From the NCBI GenBank assembly GCA_963422745.1, contig OY730477.1, positions 2,914,001-2,978,000 on the forward strand: 64,000 bases of DNA. Direction: 5' to 3'. The notes below the pieces were generated by a model, which saw only the letters and a list, made by a program, of their open reading frames with translations, had not been told where the DNA came from and searched no databases. Source of the DNA: G963422745 sp963422745 (GTDB lineage: Bacteria; Actinomycetota; Acidimicrobiia; Acidimicrobiales; Aldehydirespiratoraceae). Within the stretch, counting starts at the first letter, position 1, and every line of letters starts with the position of its first letter. Made by a program: the position numbers and the translations under genes. Shown here piece after piece: positions 17,891 to 26,927 of this stretch.

Positions 17891-17912
17891 GCAATCCCGG
17901 AGGAGGAACCAC

Positions 17913-19424
17913 ATGAGAAAGCCATTCACCCTCCCCTACAAAGGGGGGACCGTCCTCAAGAAGCTGTTCATCGTCATGTTGGCGTTGACGCTGGCCGCTG
18001 CCGTTGCGACACCGGTGCATGGTGCCGGCGGGCCTCGGTTGGCTCAGGCGGGTTCGGAGCCCCTGACGGCTGAGAAGGCGGGCCGTTTGGCTGGTAACTA
18101 TCTTGGGTTCCAACTGTTGTGGTGGGGTTTGGCCGCTGATGCTGAGTGGGATGACGGTGGGTCTGAGCGCTCTGATATCACTGCGTTGAAGGGTCCGTTC
18201 GAGACGGCTCTGGTGGGTGTGCTCGCAGATTATTTCGAGGGGCATGTGCAGACACCACCGGCGATTTCGGGAACGGCGATTGATGCTGCTGCTCTAAAGG
18301 CTAAGCGTGCGGCTCGCGGGGTCTTGAGTTTCAGGCCCGGGACTAACCGCGACGGGTACCGCAATGGTATATATGTCGAGCTCGATAAGCCTTACCACCA
18401 GGGAGATTGGTACACGAACTGGGGTACCTTCTACAATACTTTCTTTCGGACTGCTACCACTGAGTGGGGCAAGAGGGGTTCGTTTGTGGCCCGGGTGGAG
18501 CGTTTGCGTGATCTGTACACGGCGATGAGTGAGGCCTGGCCAGCTTCAGCTGATCGGAGCGCGCTGGATAACATGTTCAACGGTGTCGGTAGTGCCCCTG
18601 GTTTGGGCAATGACATCAAGTTGAATTCCGGTGGCGTAGTATGGAGTTCAGATGGTCTCTCGGCTCCGCAGGTTGGTCGTTTGGTCGGGCAGTACATAAG
18701 TTTTCGCAGCTATTGGCTTGCTCTGATCTCTAGCAGCGATTGGGATTCTGCGTGGTCTGATGCAGGCAAGGTGGCTAGGGCTTCGGCTGGGGTAGAGAAA
18801 CATCTTGAGAATGTGGTTGCGGACTATTTCCGCAAGAACCTGCAGGAAGATGACAACCCAGCACCATCAAAGGCTCGTACTGCGGCTGAAATGGCGCTGG
18901 CTATCACAGATCCGGATGGGGCGGACGTCCGAGGTGATATCTATGACGAACTGGGTAAGCCCTGGGGCAACCCAGATGGGTATCGCTACACCGCCTGGGG
19001 TAACTTCTATAAGGGTCTCAGTGATGCGGTAAAGGATGACATACCTAAAACCACGTTCGGAGAGAAGATGGGCCGGTTGCTGGGCCTGTACACGAAGCTC
19101 TATAAGGCGTGGACACCTTCATCGGACCGAGGCAGGCTCGATACCATGTTCAAGGCCCTCGCCAATGACATTGGCGCCTACATGCGTAAAGAACTCATCG
19201 TCGGACCTACCAGCTACGTGAAATCCAATGGCCACGGCATATGGGGGACACCTCCAGTATCGGTGGTCGCTGATAGGCTTTCCTATTTCGTGCTAGGTTA
19301 CCCACTGCGGCAACTCCAAAACGCGTTCGGCACGGGCCTTCCCAAACAAAGCGGCGAAGACTTACGCCTAAGCTGGCCTGAATGGCACGCATTCTACGAC
19401 TCATTCAGAGAGACTGCGGGGTAG
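17913..19424 (+). CDS. Secreted duplicated-module protein, copy 1
   Basis: 503 residues from ATG 17913, preceded by GGAGGAGG at 17899-17906. A signal peptide (KKLFIVMLALTLAAAVATPVHGA) ends about residue 37. Two homologous helical modules follow. Module 1 (about 48-245) and module 2 (about 250-430) share the order: LT/SAxxxGRLxGxYxxF, ADYF, YDELGKP, TxWGxFYxxL, ERLRDLYT or GRLLGLYT, and RSALDxMF. A 70-residue tail ends in WHAFYDSF. I recognise no known family, catalytic motif or anchor; a free exported protein is likely. First of three tandem paralogues. Confidence 0.75.
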   Translation: MRKPFTLPYKGGTVLKKLFIVMLALTLAAAVATPVHGAGGPRLAQAGSEPLTAEKAGRLAGNYLGFQLLWWGLAADAEWDDGGSERSDITALKGPFETALVGVLADYFEGHVQTPPAISGTAIDAAALKAKRAARGVLSFRPGTNRDGYRNGIYVELDKPYHQGDWYTNWGTFYNTFFRTATTEWGKRGSFVARVERLRDLYTAMSEAWPASADRSALDNMFNGVGSAPGLGNDIKLNSGGVVWSSDGLSAPQVGRLVGQYISFRSYWLALISSSDWDSAWSDAGKVARASAGVEKHLENVVADYFRKNLQEDDNPAPSKARTAAEMALAITDPDGADVRGDIYDELGKPWGNPDGYRYTAWGNFYKGLSDAVKDDIPKTTFGEKMGRLLGLYTKLYKAWTPSSDRGRLDTMFKALANDIGAYMRKELIVGPTSYVKSNGHGIWGTPPVSVVADRLSYFVLGYPLRQLQNAFGTGLPKQSGEDLRLSWPEWHAFYDSFRETAG

Positions 19425-19492
19425 GTGAGACTGCGGGGTAGGTCTGGGGCTGAGCCATCAGGTTCGCCCCGGTCCTACAGCTGCCGTTCGGC

Positions 19493-19519
19493 GCGAAGGT
19501 AGATCCGTCTACCTTTCGC
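19493..19519. terminator. Hairpin after secreted protein 1
   Basis: Inverted repeat GCGAAGGTAGA - TCCG - TCTACCTTTCGC, an 11-pair stem with one bulged T, about 70 bases after the stop codon. No U-tract follows, so it is only a probable terminator. Confidence 0.5.
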
Positions 19520-19916
19520 CCGGGCCGCTGTACTACTCGGCTCCCTGCGATTCAACATGTAACTGCCCGGCGGGTTCAGTCAAGCTTGAGCACCCGGACG
19601 GTGTTTATGGCGCAGGAGCTTCGGTCAAACTTCGATGTGGAACCCAGAGGCAAGCATGTCGCTCATGATCCGCTCAAGGCTCAGCCCCATCGGTCATACC
19701 ACGGCTCGTAGCCGTGCCCGGTGATGAAACGAACTCGGAGACGTCGTACATCACCCGGTTGATGCGTTCCACGAACTGCGGCGACATCGGGAGCCGAGGG
19801 CCCGGCACGCCCGCGCACACGAAGATGGGCAGGTCGTGTTGCAGCACAGCGAATAGATCAGGTAGAACTTGGCGTCGTCAATGCTGCTACCGGTCGTGTT
19901 GCGCTGGAGAGGGTCG
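19520..19916. other. Unresolved spacer with remnant coding sequence
   Basis: About 400 bases without an intact gene. The stretch 19690-19775 resembles 22655-22740 behind secreted copy 2 (CACCCGGTTGATGCGTTCCAC block). On the minus strand short open stretches read like protein but change frame, so this is probably debris of an older gene duplicated with each unit. Confidence 0.5.
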
Positions 19917-20237
19917 TCACACAGCTTCGGGTGTGGTGATGGCGATCCGTTCGTCATCGAACACGGCCACCAGCTCAAGACGACCACCCATGCTCTTGAT
20001 GACAGATCGCCACGTCGATAACAAGTTATCTTCGGCTGCCTCCATCGCCGAGATCGAAGCCTGGGCTCGTTTGAGGCGTTCCGCCAACTCGACCTGCGTC
20101 AGCTGACGATGCTGGCGGAGCTCCTGAAGGTTGAACGCCACGCTGCTAGCGCGCGCCTCGTCCTTGAGTGCGTCGATACGAGCACGACGATCGCTGTCGA
20201 GTTCGCCGACGATGTCGGTGAACTTACGAATTGCCAT
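19917..20237 (-). CDS. HigA-like XRE antitoxin
   Basis: 106 residues from ATG 20237, which has AAGGAG nine bases upstream; an ATG 21 bases earlier lacks this. C-terminal XRE helix-turn-helix at about 40-90 (LRQHRQLTQVELAERLKRAQASISAMEA read in pieces), then a short tail. It starts 18 bases inside the end of the upstream toxin frame, the toxin-first order usual for HigBA. The palindromic promoter at 20632-20671 is the likely operator. Confidence 0.8.
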   Translation of the reverse strand: MAIRKFTDIVGELDSDRRARIDALKDEARASSVAFNLQELRQHRQLTQVELAERLKRAQASISAMEAAEDNLLSTWRSVIKSMGGRLELVAVFDDERIAITTPEAV

Positions 20238-20254
20238 GGTGATCGTCTCCTTTG

Positions 20255-20625
20255 TCATTCTTCGTCGAAGAGGCTGTCAGCCTCCAGTTTGGTGATGTAG
20301 TCGGTGTAGAGCTTCTCCGCCCTCGGGATCGCAGTGGTGTACCACTTCACCCAATTGCCGCTCTTGGATCCGCCGATCAGCAGGATCGTTTGTCGACGGG
20401 GGTCGAACATGAACAGCACCCGACAGTTCTTGGCGGCTCCGCGAGGCCGGAGTTCTTTCATGTTGTGATGCTTCGATCCCTTGATCCGGTCGGCGAACGG
20501 ACGGTCGAGTTGGGGGCCTTGCTCGGCGAGAAGCTCGACAACAACGATGACCTGGTCTTGGGCTTCGTCGAGTTGGTGCCGAATGGTTCGGCGAACTCGT
20601 CGGTGCCGTGGATCTGCCAAGCCAT
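20255..20625 (-). pseudogene. HigB/RelE-like (Gp49 family) toxin, frameshifted
   Basis: The toxin core is clear: LLAEQGPQLDRP, IKGSKHHNMKELRPRG, RVLFMFDPRRQTILLIGG and SGNWVKWY. A normal N-terminus (MAWQIHGTDEFAEPF) starts at ATG 20625 but in a different frame; the two join near 20583 only by crossing a frameshift. The toxin is therefore probably inactive while its antitoxin is intact. Gp49-type toxins cleave mRNA on the ribosome. Confidence 0.75.
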
Positions 20626-20631
20626 TCCCGC

Positions 20632-20671
20632 AACAATAGATTTGACTCGATATCGAGTCAAATCTATTGTT
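20632..20671. promoter_or_regulatory. Perfect 40-bp palindrome with embedded promoter
   Basis: Both 20-base arms match without a mismatch or spacer (arms 20632-20651 and 20652-20671). Each strand reads TTGACT, 17 bases, TATTGT, a good sigma-70-like promoter, so by symmetry it fires both ways. Towards the toxin, the expected transcription start falls on or next to its ATG (20625), which would give a leaderless mRNA. The likely ligand is the HigA-like antitoxin. Confidence 0.7.
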
Positions 20672-21069
20672 CGGTGTAGAGGAGGCCGACACCCATCCGG
20701 CAGTTGGTGAGGAGGTTCGTCATCACCAACCCCATCTCGTCGACGTCGAGTTGCTGCCGCATTGACATGTGCTCGATCACTGTCGATTGACGTCCCGCCA
20801 CGAGAACCATCGCTCACGGGTAGGCCACATCGAACTGGGCCGGTCCGCTACCGTCTACTCGCCCAGCACGGCGATTCCTGCAGCTGCCCTTGACCTCCTC
20901 CGCCGTCTCGCGAACCGCCCTAGATCATGCGTCCCTAGTCGCCGATTCAGCTCACGGCCGCCGATTGAACGCACGCCTAGCCGCCAATTGAACGCACGAC
21001 AACCAAGCTGTTGGAAATGTCGATTAGGTCTATATCCTCCCGGGATTACATCTTCGAGGGGGAATTACT
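20672..21069. other. Spacer before secreted copy 2
   Basis: No gene seen. Its sequence from about 20765 to 20900 recurs at 23236-23360 before copy 3. Between 20930 and 21000 there are short repeats of GCCGATTGAACGCACG type, also present at 23455-23490. The gene start has the weak ribosome site GAGGGGGAATT. It is presumably the promoter region of the secreted gene. Confidence 0.5.
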
Positions 21070-22601
21070 ATGAGAAAGCTGCTTATTGTCGCGTTGGCGC
21101 TTGTGTTGACGGCTACAGTCGCTGCAGCCCCGGCGTATAGTGCCAGCGGGCCTCGATTGGCTCAGGCCGATTCGGAGCCCCCCCCCTGACGGCTGAGGAG
21201 GCGGGCCGCTTTGCTGGTAACTATCTTGGGTTGCGTCAGTTGTGGTCGGAACTGGCCGCCGATGTTAACTGGCATGACGACGGGTCTGAGCAATCTGATG
21301 TCACTGCGCTGACGGGTCCGTTCGAGACGGCTCTGGTGGAAGTGCTCGCGGATTACTTCGAGGGGCATGTGCTGACACCACCAGCGATTTCGGGAAAGAC
21401 AGTTGATCAAGCACGTCTCGCGGCTTCAACTGCAGCTTTAGCCATCGTGAATTTCGAAAAATCGGGCTGCCCTGAACCTAGTGACAGTAGCACTAGTAGC
21501 ACATGCATACATAATAATCGCGGTACCGTATACGACCAACTTGATAAACCTCAGCCGAATATTCGGTGGACAAACTGGGACAACTTTTACAATACTCTCT
21601 TGCTGACTGCAACTACCGAGTGGAATAGGAAGTGTTCATTTGTGGCCCGGGTGGAGCGTTTACGTGATCTGTACACGGCGATAAGTGAGGCCTGGCCAGC
21701 TGGGGCTGATCGGAGCGCGTTGGATGACATGTTCAACGGTACCGACAGTTCCCCTGGTTTAGATAATGACATCAAGTTGAATATCAATCGTGGCATATCA
21801 GCGTGTCTCACAGCTCAGCAGGCCGGTCTCATGGTCGGACAGTACATCAATTTACAAGGCTATTGGAAGGAATTGATTGACACCGCTGATTGGAACTCTT
21901 CGTGGTCTGATGAAGCAAAGGTAGATACGGCTTCTGCAGGGGTAGAGAAACATATTGAGGATGTGGTTACGGAATATTTCGAGAGGAACATCAAGAGAAT
22001 CCGGGATAGCGTTGAGGTTGGAGCAGAGCCGGACGCTCGCCTGGCGGCTCAGAGCGCACTCGCTATCACGGATCCGGGTCCGGATCCGGACTCGAACCCG
22101 AACCCGGTCGAAAAAAATACAGTCCGAGTCGGTATATATGACGAACTGGGTAAGCCCTGGCCTAAGCCCCGATACGACGCCTGGGCTGGCTTCTACAAAG
22201 GTCTCAGTGATGCGGTAAAGGACGACACACCTAAGACCGCGTTCCCGGAGAAGATGGGTCGCTTGCTGGGTCTGTACACAAAACTCTATAATGTAACACC
22301 GTCAAAGAACCGAAGCGGGCTCGACACCATGCACAAAGCCGTTGTCGATGACATCAGCAGATACATGCATGCAAATCACACCAAGTTCATGGGACCCGTC
22401 GCCCTCAAAGGGCGTCGCGGCGGGTGCCTTGATTGTCCGCATCCAGTATCATCGATAGCGGCTAGGCTTGACCGATTCGTCCAAGGTGCCTCACTGCAGC
22501 ACCTCCAAACTGTGTTCGGCACAAACATAGGCTATAACCATCGCGCAGTCTTTAGTAAATGGTACGCGTTCTACAATGCATTCAAAGAAGCCGCCGGGTA
22601 G
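21070..22601 (+). CDS. Secreted duplicated-module protein, copy 2 (frame broken at C9 tract)
   Basis: ATG 21070 begins a signal peptide (RKLLIVALALVLTATVAAAPAYSA) nearly identical to copy 3. A run of nine C at 21178-21186 then shifts the frame, giving Glu-Pro-Pro-Pro-stop. The mature protein continues in the next frame to 22601 with both helical modules intact; its internal start-like codons lack a signal peptide. Four, seven or ten C would restore one 510-residue protein; copy 1 has four C at this point and copy 3 has CCA. Apart from the tract the gene shows no decay, which favours phase-variable expression or a homopolymer error over pseudogenisation. Confidence 0.78.
21178..21186. repeat. 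C9 homopolymer behind the signal peptide of secreted copy 2
   Basis: Nine C directly after the signal-peptide region and GSEP-like segment. Ten or seven would be in frame. The paralogues on either side lack the tract, so it is an expansion specific to this copy. Confidence 0.85.
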
Positions 22602-22734
22602 TTCTGAGGCTGAGCCATCCCGACCATTTGAGCATTAGCTTGATCATTGTCTTCCCACGGCTCGCAGCCGTGCCGGGTGGCAAAATCGAGTTTGGGGAAG
22701 TCGCATATCACCCGGTTGATGCGTTCCACCAACT

Positions 22735-22882
22735 TGACCTGCGTCAGCTGACGGTGCTGGCGGAGCTCCTGAAGGTTGAACGCCACGCTGTTTGCGCGTG
22801 CCTCGTCTTTGAGTGCGTCGATACGAGCACGACGATCGCTGTCGAGTTCGCCGACGTCGTCGGTGAACTTGCGAGTTGCCAT
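22735..22882 (-). pseudogene. Truncated HigA-like antitoxin remnant
   Basis: From ATG 22882 (AAGGAG upstream) the sequence matches the first about 47 codons of the antitoxin at 19917-20237, with TRKFTDDVGELDSD and LQELRQHRQLTQV. It then passes into spacer sequence that in copy 1 lies beyond the gene. About 330 bases including most of the HTH were deleted. Not functional. Confidence 0.75.
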
Positions 22883-22899
22883 GGTGATCGTCTCCTTTG

Positions 22900-23234
22900 T
22901 CATTCTTCGTCGAGGAGGCTGTCGGCCTCCAGTTCGGTGATGTAGTCGGTGTAGAGCTTCTCCGCCCTCGGGATCGCAGTGGTGTACCACTTCACCCAAT
23001 TGCCGCTCTTGGATCCCCCCGACCAGCAGGATCGCTTGTCGACGGGGGTCGAACATGAACAGCACCCGACAGTTTCTTGGCCGCTCCGCGGGGCCGGAAT
23101 TCTTTCATGTCGTGATGCTTCGATCCCTTGATCCGGTCGACGGACGGACGGTCGAGTTGGGGGCCTTGCACGGCGAGAAGCTCGACAACAACGATGACCT
23201 GGTCTTGTTGGGCTTCGTTGAGTTGGTGCCACAT
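22900..23234 (-). pseudogene. HigB-like toxin remnant, copy 2
   Basis: Matches the toxin core at 20255-20560 (LNEAQQDQVIVVVELLAVQG, IKGSKHHDMKEFRPRG), but a base insertion after GAAKK near 23075 and a second shift near 23015 break the frame. The normal N-terminus and the palindromic promoter of copy 1 are absent, through deletion. Inactive. Confidence 0.78.
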
Positions 23235-23569
23235 TGATCATGTGCTTGATCACCGTCGATTGGCGGTCTGCCACGACATCCATCGCCCACGAGTAGGCCA
23301 CATCGAACTGGGCCAGTCCGCTACTGTCTACCCGCCCATCACGGCGATTTTCCAAAGCCGCCCTTGACCTCCTCCGCTGTCTCGAACCTCCTCCGCCGTC
23401 TCGCGAAACGCCGCTAGATCATGCGTTCTCGGTAGATTATGCGTCCTTATCTCCGATTGAGCGCACGGCCGCCGATTGAATTCACGACAACTAAATCTAC
23501 CCAGAACTGTCGCAAAGGTAGATTCGGCATCTATCCTCCGGTGCTACATCTTCAGAGGGGGGAATTACT
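23235..23569. other. Spacer before secreted copy 3
   Basis: No gene seen. Homologous to 20765-21069 before copy 2, including the GCCGATTGAA-type short repeats. It ends in an AGAGGGGGG ribosome-binding stretch at 23554-23562. Confidence 0.5.
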
Positions 23570-25111
23570 ATGAGGAAGCTGCTCGTTGTCGCATTGGCGT
23601 TTGTGTTGACGATTACGGTTGCTGCAACCCCAACGTATGGTGCCAGCGGGCCTCGGTTGGCTCAGGCAAGTTCGGAGCCACTGACGGCCGAGGAGGCTGG
23701 CCGTTTCGCTGGTAACTATCTAGGGCTCCTTTGGTTGTGGTCGGAATTGGCCGCTGATGACTATTGGCACGAAGACGGGTCTACGCAAACTCAGATTGAC
23801 TTGATGACGCGCGGCGCTTCGCAGCAGGATGGGCAGCAGGCTGGCCTGCTGAAGCAGGGCGTGGTTGATGTGCTCGTGAATTACTTTGACGGGCATTTGA
23901 AGACACCACCCGAGATTTCGGGAAAGGAAGCTTACGAAGCGAGTCGCGGCTCAGGGTCTGCAGCTTTCACGATAGTAGGATTCGAGAAGACACCCCGCAC
24001 TAGATTTACTGTAGCTAAGATATATGACAGTCGCGGTAGCATATACGGCTTTCTGAATAACCCTCGCCCGGATATTCGGTACGAGAACTGGGATACCTTT
24101 TACAAGACTCTCGTTGAAACTACAACCACCGAGTGGGCAAGGAAGGGCACGTTCGTGGACCGGGTGGAGCGTTTGCGTGATCTGTACACAGCGATAAGTG
24201 AGGTCTGGCCAGATTCAACTGATCGAAGCCTGCTGGAGGACCCATTCAACGGTACCGACAGTGCCCCTGGTTTAGATCATGACATCAAGTTGAATATAGA
24301 CGGTCCAGCACGGAGATCAGATGGTCTCACGGCTACGCAGGCTGGTCTCTTAGTCGGGCAGTACATCAACTTGCAAAGCTATTGGAAGGAATTGATCGAC
24401 ACCACTGGTTGGGGCTCTTCGTGGTCTGATACAGCAAAGGTAGATACGGCTTCTGCTGGGGTAGAAAAACACATTGAGGATGTGATTACAGATTATTTCG
24501 AGAGGAACATCACAGCAATCCAGGATAGCGTTGAGGTTGGAGCAGCGCCAGACGCTCGCTCCGCGGCTCAGGACACGCTCGCTATCACAGATCCGGATCC
24601 GGATCCGGACGGGGACAATATTGTCCGAAATAATATATATGTCAAGCTGGGTAGCCCCTGGCCTAAGTCCCGATACGACGCCTGGAACAGCTTCTATAAG
24701 GGTCTCAGTGACGCGGCAAAGGACGAAGTATCTTATTCCCTCCTCTCACAGAAGATGGGTCGGTTGCTGGGCCTGTACACGAAACTCTATAATGCGACAC
24801 CGTCACAGGACCGAAGCGGGCTCAACAAAATGTTCAATGCCCTTACAGCTGACATCGGCAAACACATGACTCGAAATCACAGGACAATGCTCGGAAAGCT
24901 CCCGTCTGGTTTCACCAATGCGCAGCTTACAGGGTGTCTTGATTGTCCACTTCCAGTGATGCCGGTGACTTCTAGGCTTTATCTATTCGTCCTAGGTGCC
25001 TCACTGCAGGAACTCCAAGAAGCGTTCGGTACAGACACCGGCTCTAACCCTCGCCTATTCTTCCGTCACTGGTACGTGTTCTATGATGCATTCAAAGAAG
25101 CCGCCGGGTAG
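23570..25111 (+). CDS. Secreted duplicated-module protein, copy 3
   Basis: 513 residues from ATG 23570 with an AGAGGGGGG ribosome site. The signal peptide (RKLLVVALAFVLTITVAATPTYGA) is followed by the same two helical modules as copies 1 and 2: LTAEEAGRFAGNYLG opens module 1 and LTATQAGLLVGQYIN opens module 2; both contain ERLRDLYTAISEVW or GRLLGLYTKLYN. Module 1 carries an extra Gln-rich insert (SQQDGQQAG) absent from the others, and an Asp/Pro-rich DPDPDPDG segment lies in module 2. The frame is intact. Unrecognised family, probably extracellular. Confidence 0.75.
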   Translation: MRKLLVVALAFVLTITVAATPTYGASGPRLAQASSEPLTAEEAGRFAGNYLGLLWLWSELAADDYWHEDGSTQTQIDLMTRGASQQDGQQAGLLKQGVVDVLVNYFDGHLKTPPEISGKEAYEASRGSGSAAFTIVGFEKTPRTRFTVAKIYDSRGSIYGFLNNPRPDIRYENWDTFYKTLVETTTTEWARKGTFVDRVERLRDLYTAISEVWPDSTDRSLLEDPFNGTDSAPGLDHDIKLNIDGPARRSDGLTATQAGLLVGQYINLQSYWKELIDTTGWGSSWSDTAKVDTASAGVEKHIEDVITDYFERNITAIQDSVEVGAAPDARSAAQDTLAITDPDPDPDGDNIVRNNIYVKLGSPWPKSRYDAWNSFYKGLSDAAKDEVSYSLLSQKMGRLLGLYTKLYNATPSQDRSGLNKMFNALTADIGKHMTRNHRTMLGKLPSGFTNAQLTGCLDCPLPVMPVTSRLYLFVLGASLQELQEAFGTDTGSNPRLFFRHWYVFYDAFKEAAG

Positions 25112-25112
25112 T

Positions 25113-26849
25113 TCAACCCGCTCTCGCGGCCTTTGCGGTATGCATGATGGCTTCGAGTTTCTTGGTGACCTCGGGGCTGATCTCGTTTTGTGGCATGTGC
25201 TGCACAAGCGTATGGAAATTGGTCTTTCTCAACAAGTTCGGCAGGGACAACTTCTCGAAGTATCGGGCAAAAAGAGGCGATAAGAAGTCGTCACTCACCT
25301 TCGTGTCGATGTCCCAGGGAGAACCTCGGCCAAGTGCCTTCATAGCATTTTCGATCTCGTCGATGGATCCACGCATTGCCTTGAGCCGTCTGTTGACTTC
25401 AGCTTCGATGAACAGCGGCCCAGTGTGGGTTTCGGTGTGTGATCGCGCCGATGCGGACGCGTATTCTTCAAGGGTCGCTCGGGTGCAAAGGTAGTTCTCG
25501 ATCTCCCGCTGCTGCCATTCAAGGCACTGCAGGCCCCCTCCGGACGGATCACCGCCAAGGCTGTCGAGGAGCACGACTCCGCTCAGTTCCGGCAACGCCT
25601 CCCTCAGACCAAAAAAATGGCGCTTGGCCTTTGCCAAGTTGTCGCCGACGTAGTGCACAAAAGCTTGCTCTAAAGCGTGCTGCACGTCGTCGCGCTCTAG
25701 CAGGCGAGCGAATGCGTGCAGGATGGCCAGATCAGTAGAGCCTTCGAGGTAAAGCACCCAGCCGGTCTGTTCCGCTAGTGCATAGTGGTCGAACCCAATT
25801 TCCTTGAGCGCTTTGAGAACTTGGCTGCCACGATCGTCGATACGATGCGGTTCACCTACGAAGGCGATCACCATGTCTCGGCCAGCGGCTTCGTTGAGCA
25901 ACACTTCTGAGTGGCTGGCCACGATGACCTGGCTGCTGGTGGCTGCGGCCGCCTCCGTGATGCGCTGGTAGATCTGGCGCTGCCTGAGTATCTCAAGGTG
26001 CGCATCGGGCTCATCGAGTAACAGCACGGTACCCGGGTTGGCGTACATGTAAGCGAAGATCAATAGCGTCTGTTGGAGCCCCCGCCCGCTGGAGGAAAGG
26101 TCGAGCATCACACCATTTTCGGTGTAGCTCATGGTGATCTCACCGCGTTCTGTGAGGTAACGCGGTGGATCGAGCCGAGCACCGAAGAGCTGAGCGATGT
26201 CTTCGGTCAACCGAGTCCATTGTTCATGGTGGTCTTCGTGGAGGTACCAGCAGAGGTTGCGCAGCACCTCAGCAGTGCGGCCTTCACCGACTCTTACATT
26301 GACCGCACCATGATCCAAACGGGTCTCATTGGCTGCGAGTCCCGACATGGGCGGCAAGAAGGCTACTTCTACGCTCAGGGCCTCGGTAGGGATGGGCATA
26401 CGATCCGGCGGTACGCAGTCGCCGGTCTTCAACGGGCGGCAATAGAACGACTCCGGGTTGGCGTAGTCAAGCTCGAGTCCACAAGTCCACTTTCCGCTCG
26501 CACCGACCCCGTCGACGACTATTTCAATGCAGACGTTTCTTGTTGCCTGCTGGCCGTCGACCTTGCTCGTTTGACGCGTCCGAAGCTCATGCCACAGCAA
26601 TTTTGCCGTCGGCGTCGGGACGGCGACAAGGTCACCACGGTTCACTGTGACCCCGGGCCGTTTCTGCGGCCCGGTCACCCCACCGTGCTTTTCGTTCCAG
26701 CGCTTGAGGCCCAGGTTCCACAGCGCCAGTGCTTGCATGGCTGATGTATTGCCCGAATTGTTGGGCCCGATTAGCACAACCGGGCTGGCGAGTTCGATCT
26801 CCACTTGATCGAAGCGCTTGAAGTTCCCGATGGCAAGGTTTGTCAGCAC
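25113..26849 (-). CDS. OLD-like ATPase/TOPRIM nuclease with altered Walker A
   Basis: 578 residues. AAA15/OLD-type ABC ATPase at the N-terminus: NLAIGNFKRFDQVE opening, Walker B LLLDEPDAH at about 274 and a switch VIVASHSE. The Walker A reads GPNNSGNTS at about 28-37, so the lysine that holds ATP phosphates is an asparagine (AAT). A TOPRIM-like C-terminal part has YLEGSTD at about 365 and LLDSLGGD at about 425. OLD nucleases act in phage defence. There is no UvrD-type partner, so it is not a Gabija system. Convergent with secreted copy 3, stops one base apart. Confidence 0.72.
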   Translation of the reverse strand: MLTNLAIGNFKRFDQVEIELASPVVLIGPNNSGNTSAMQALALWNLGLKRWNEKHGGVTGPQKRPGVTVNRGDLVAVPTPTAKLLWHELRTRQTSKVDGQQATRNVCIEIVVDGVGASGKWTCGLELDYANPESFYCRPLKTGDCVPPDRMPIPTEALSVEVAFLPPMSGLAANETRLDHGAVNVRVGEGRTAEVLRNLCWYLHEDHHEQWTRLTEDIAQLFGARLDPPRYLTERGEITMSYTENGVMLDLSSSGRGLQQTLLIFAYMYANPGTVLLLDEPDAHLEILRQRQIYQRITEAAAATSSQVIVASHSEVLLNEAAGRDMVIAFVGEPHRIDDRGSQVLKALKEIGFDHYALAEQTGWVLYLEGSTDLAILHAFARLLERDDVQHALEQAFVHYVGDNLAKAKRHFFGLREALPELSGVVLLDSLGGDPSGGGLQCLEWQQREIENYLCTRATLEEYASASARSHTETHTGPLFIEAEVNRRLKAMRGSIDEIENAMKALGRGSPWDIDTKVSDDFLSPLFARYFEKLSLPNLLRKTNFHTLVQHMPQNEISPEVTKKLEAIMHTAKAARAG

Positions 26850-26927
26850 AGCATCCTTTTCAGCTTGCGACGGCTCACGATTTACAAACTACGGCAAGTC
26901 GCGCTGTGGTTGCGCGAGCCCGGATGC

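Noticed and set aside
25113..26849. Gabija GajA
   Set aside because: No GajB-type UvrD helicase next to it.
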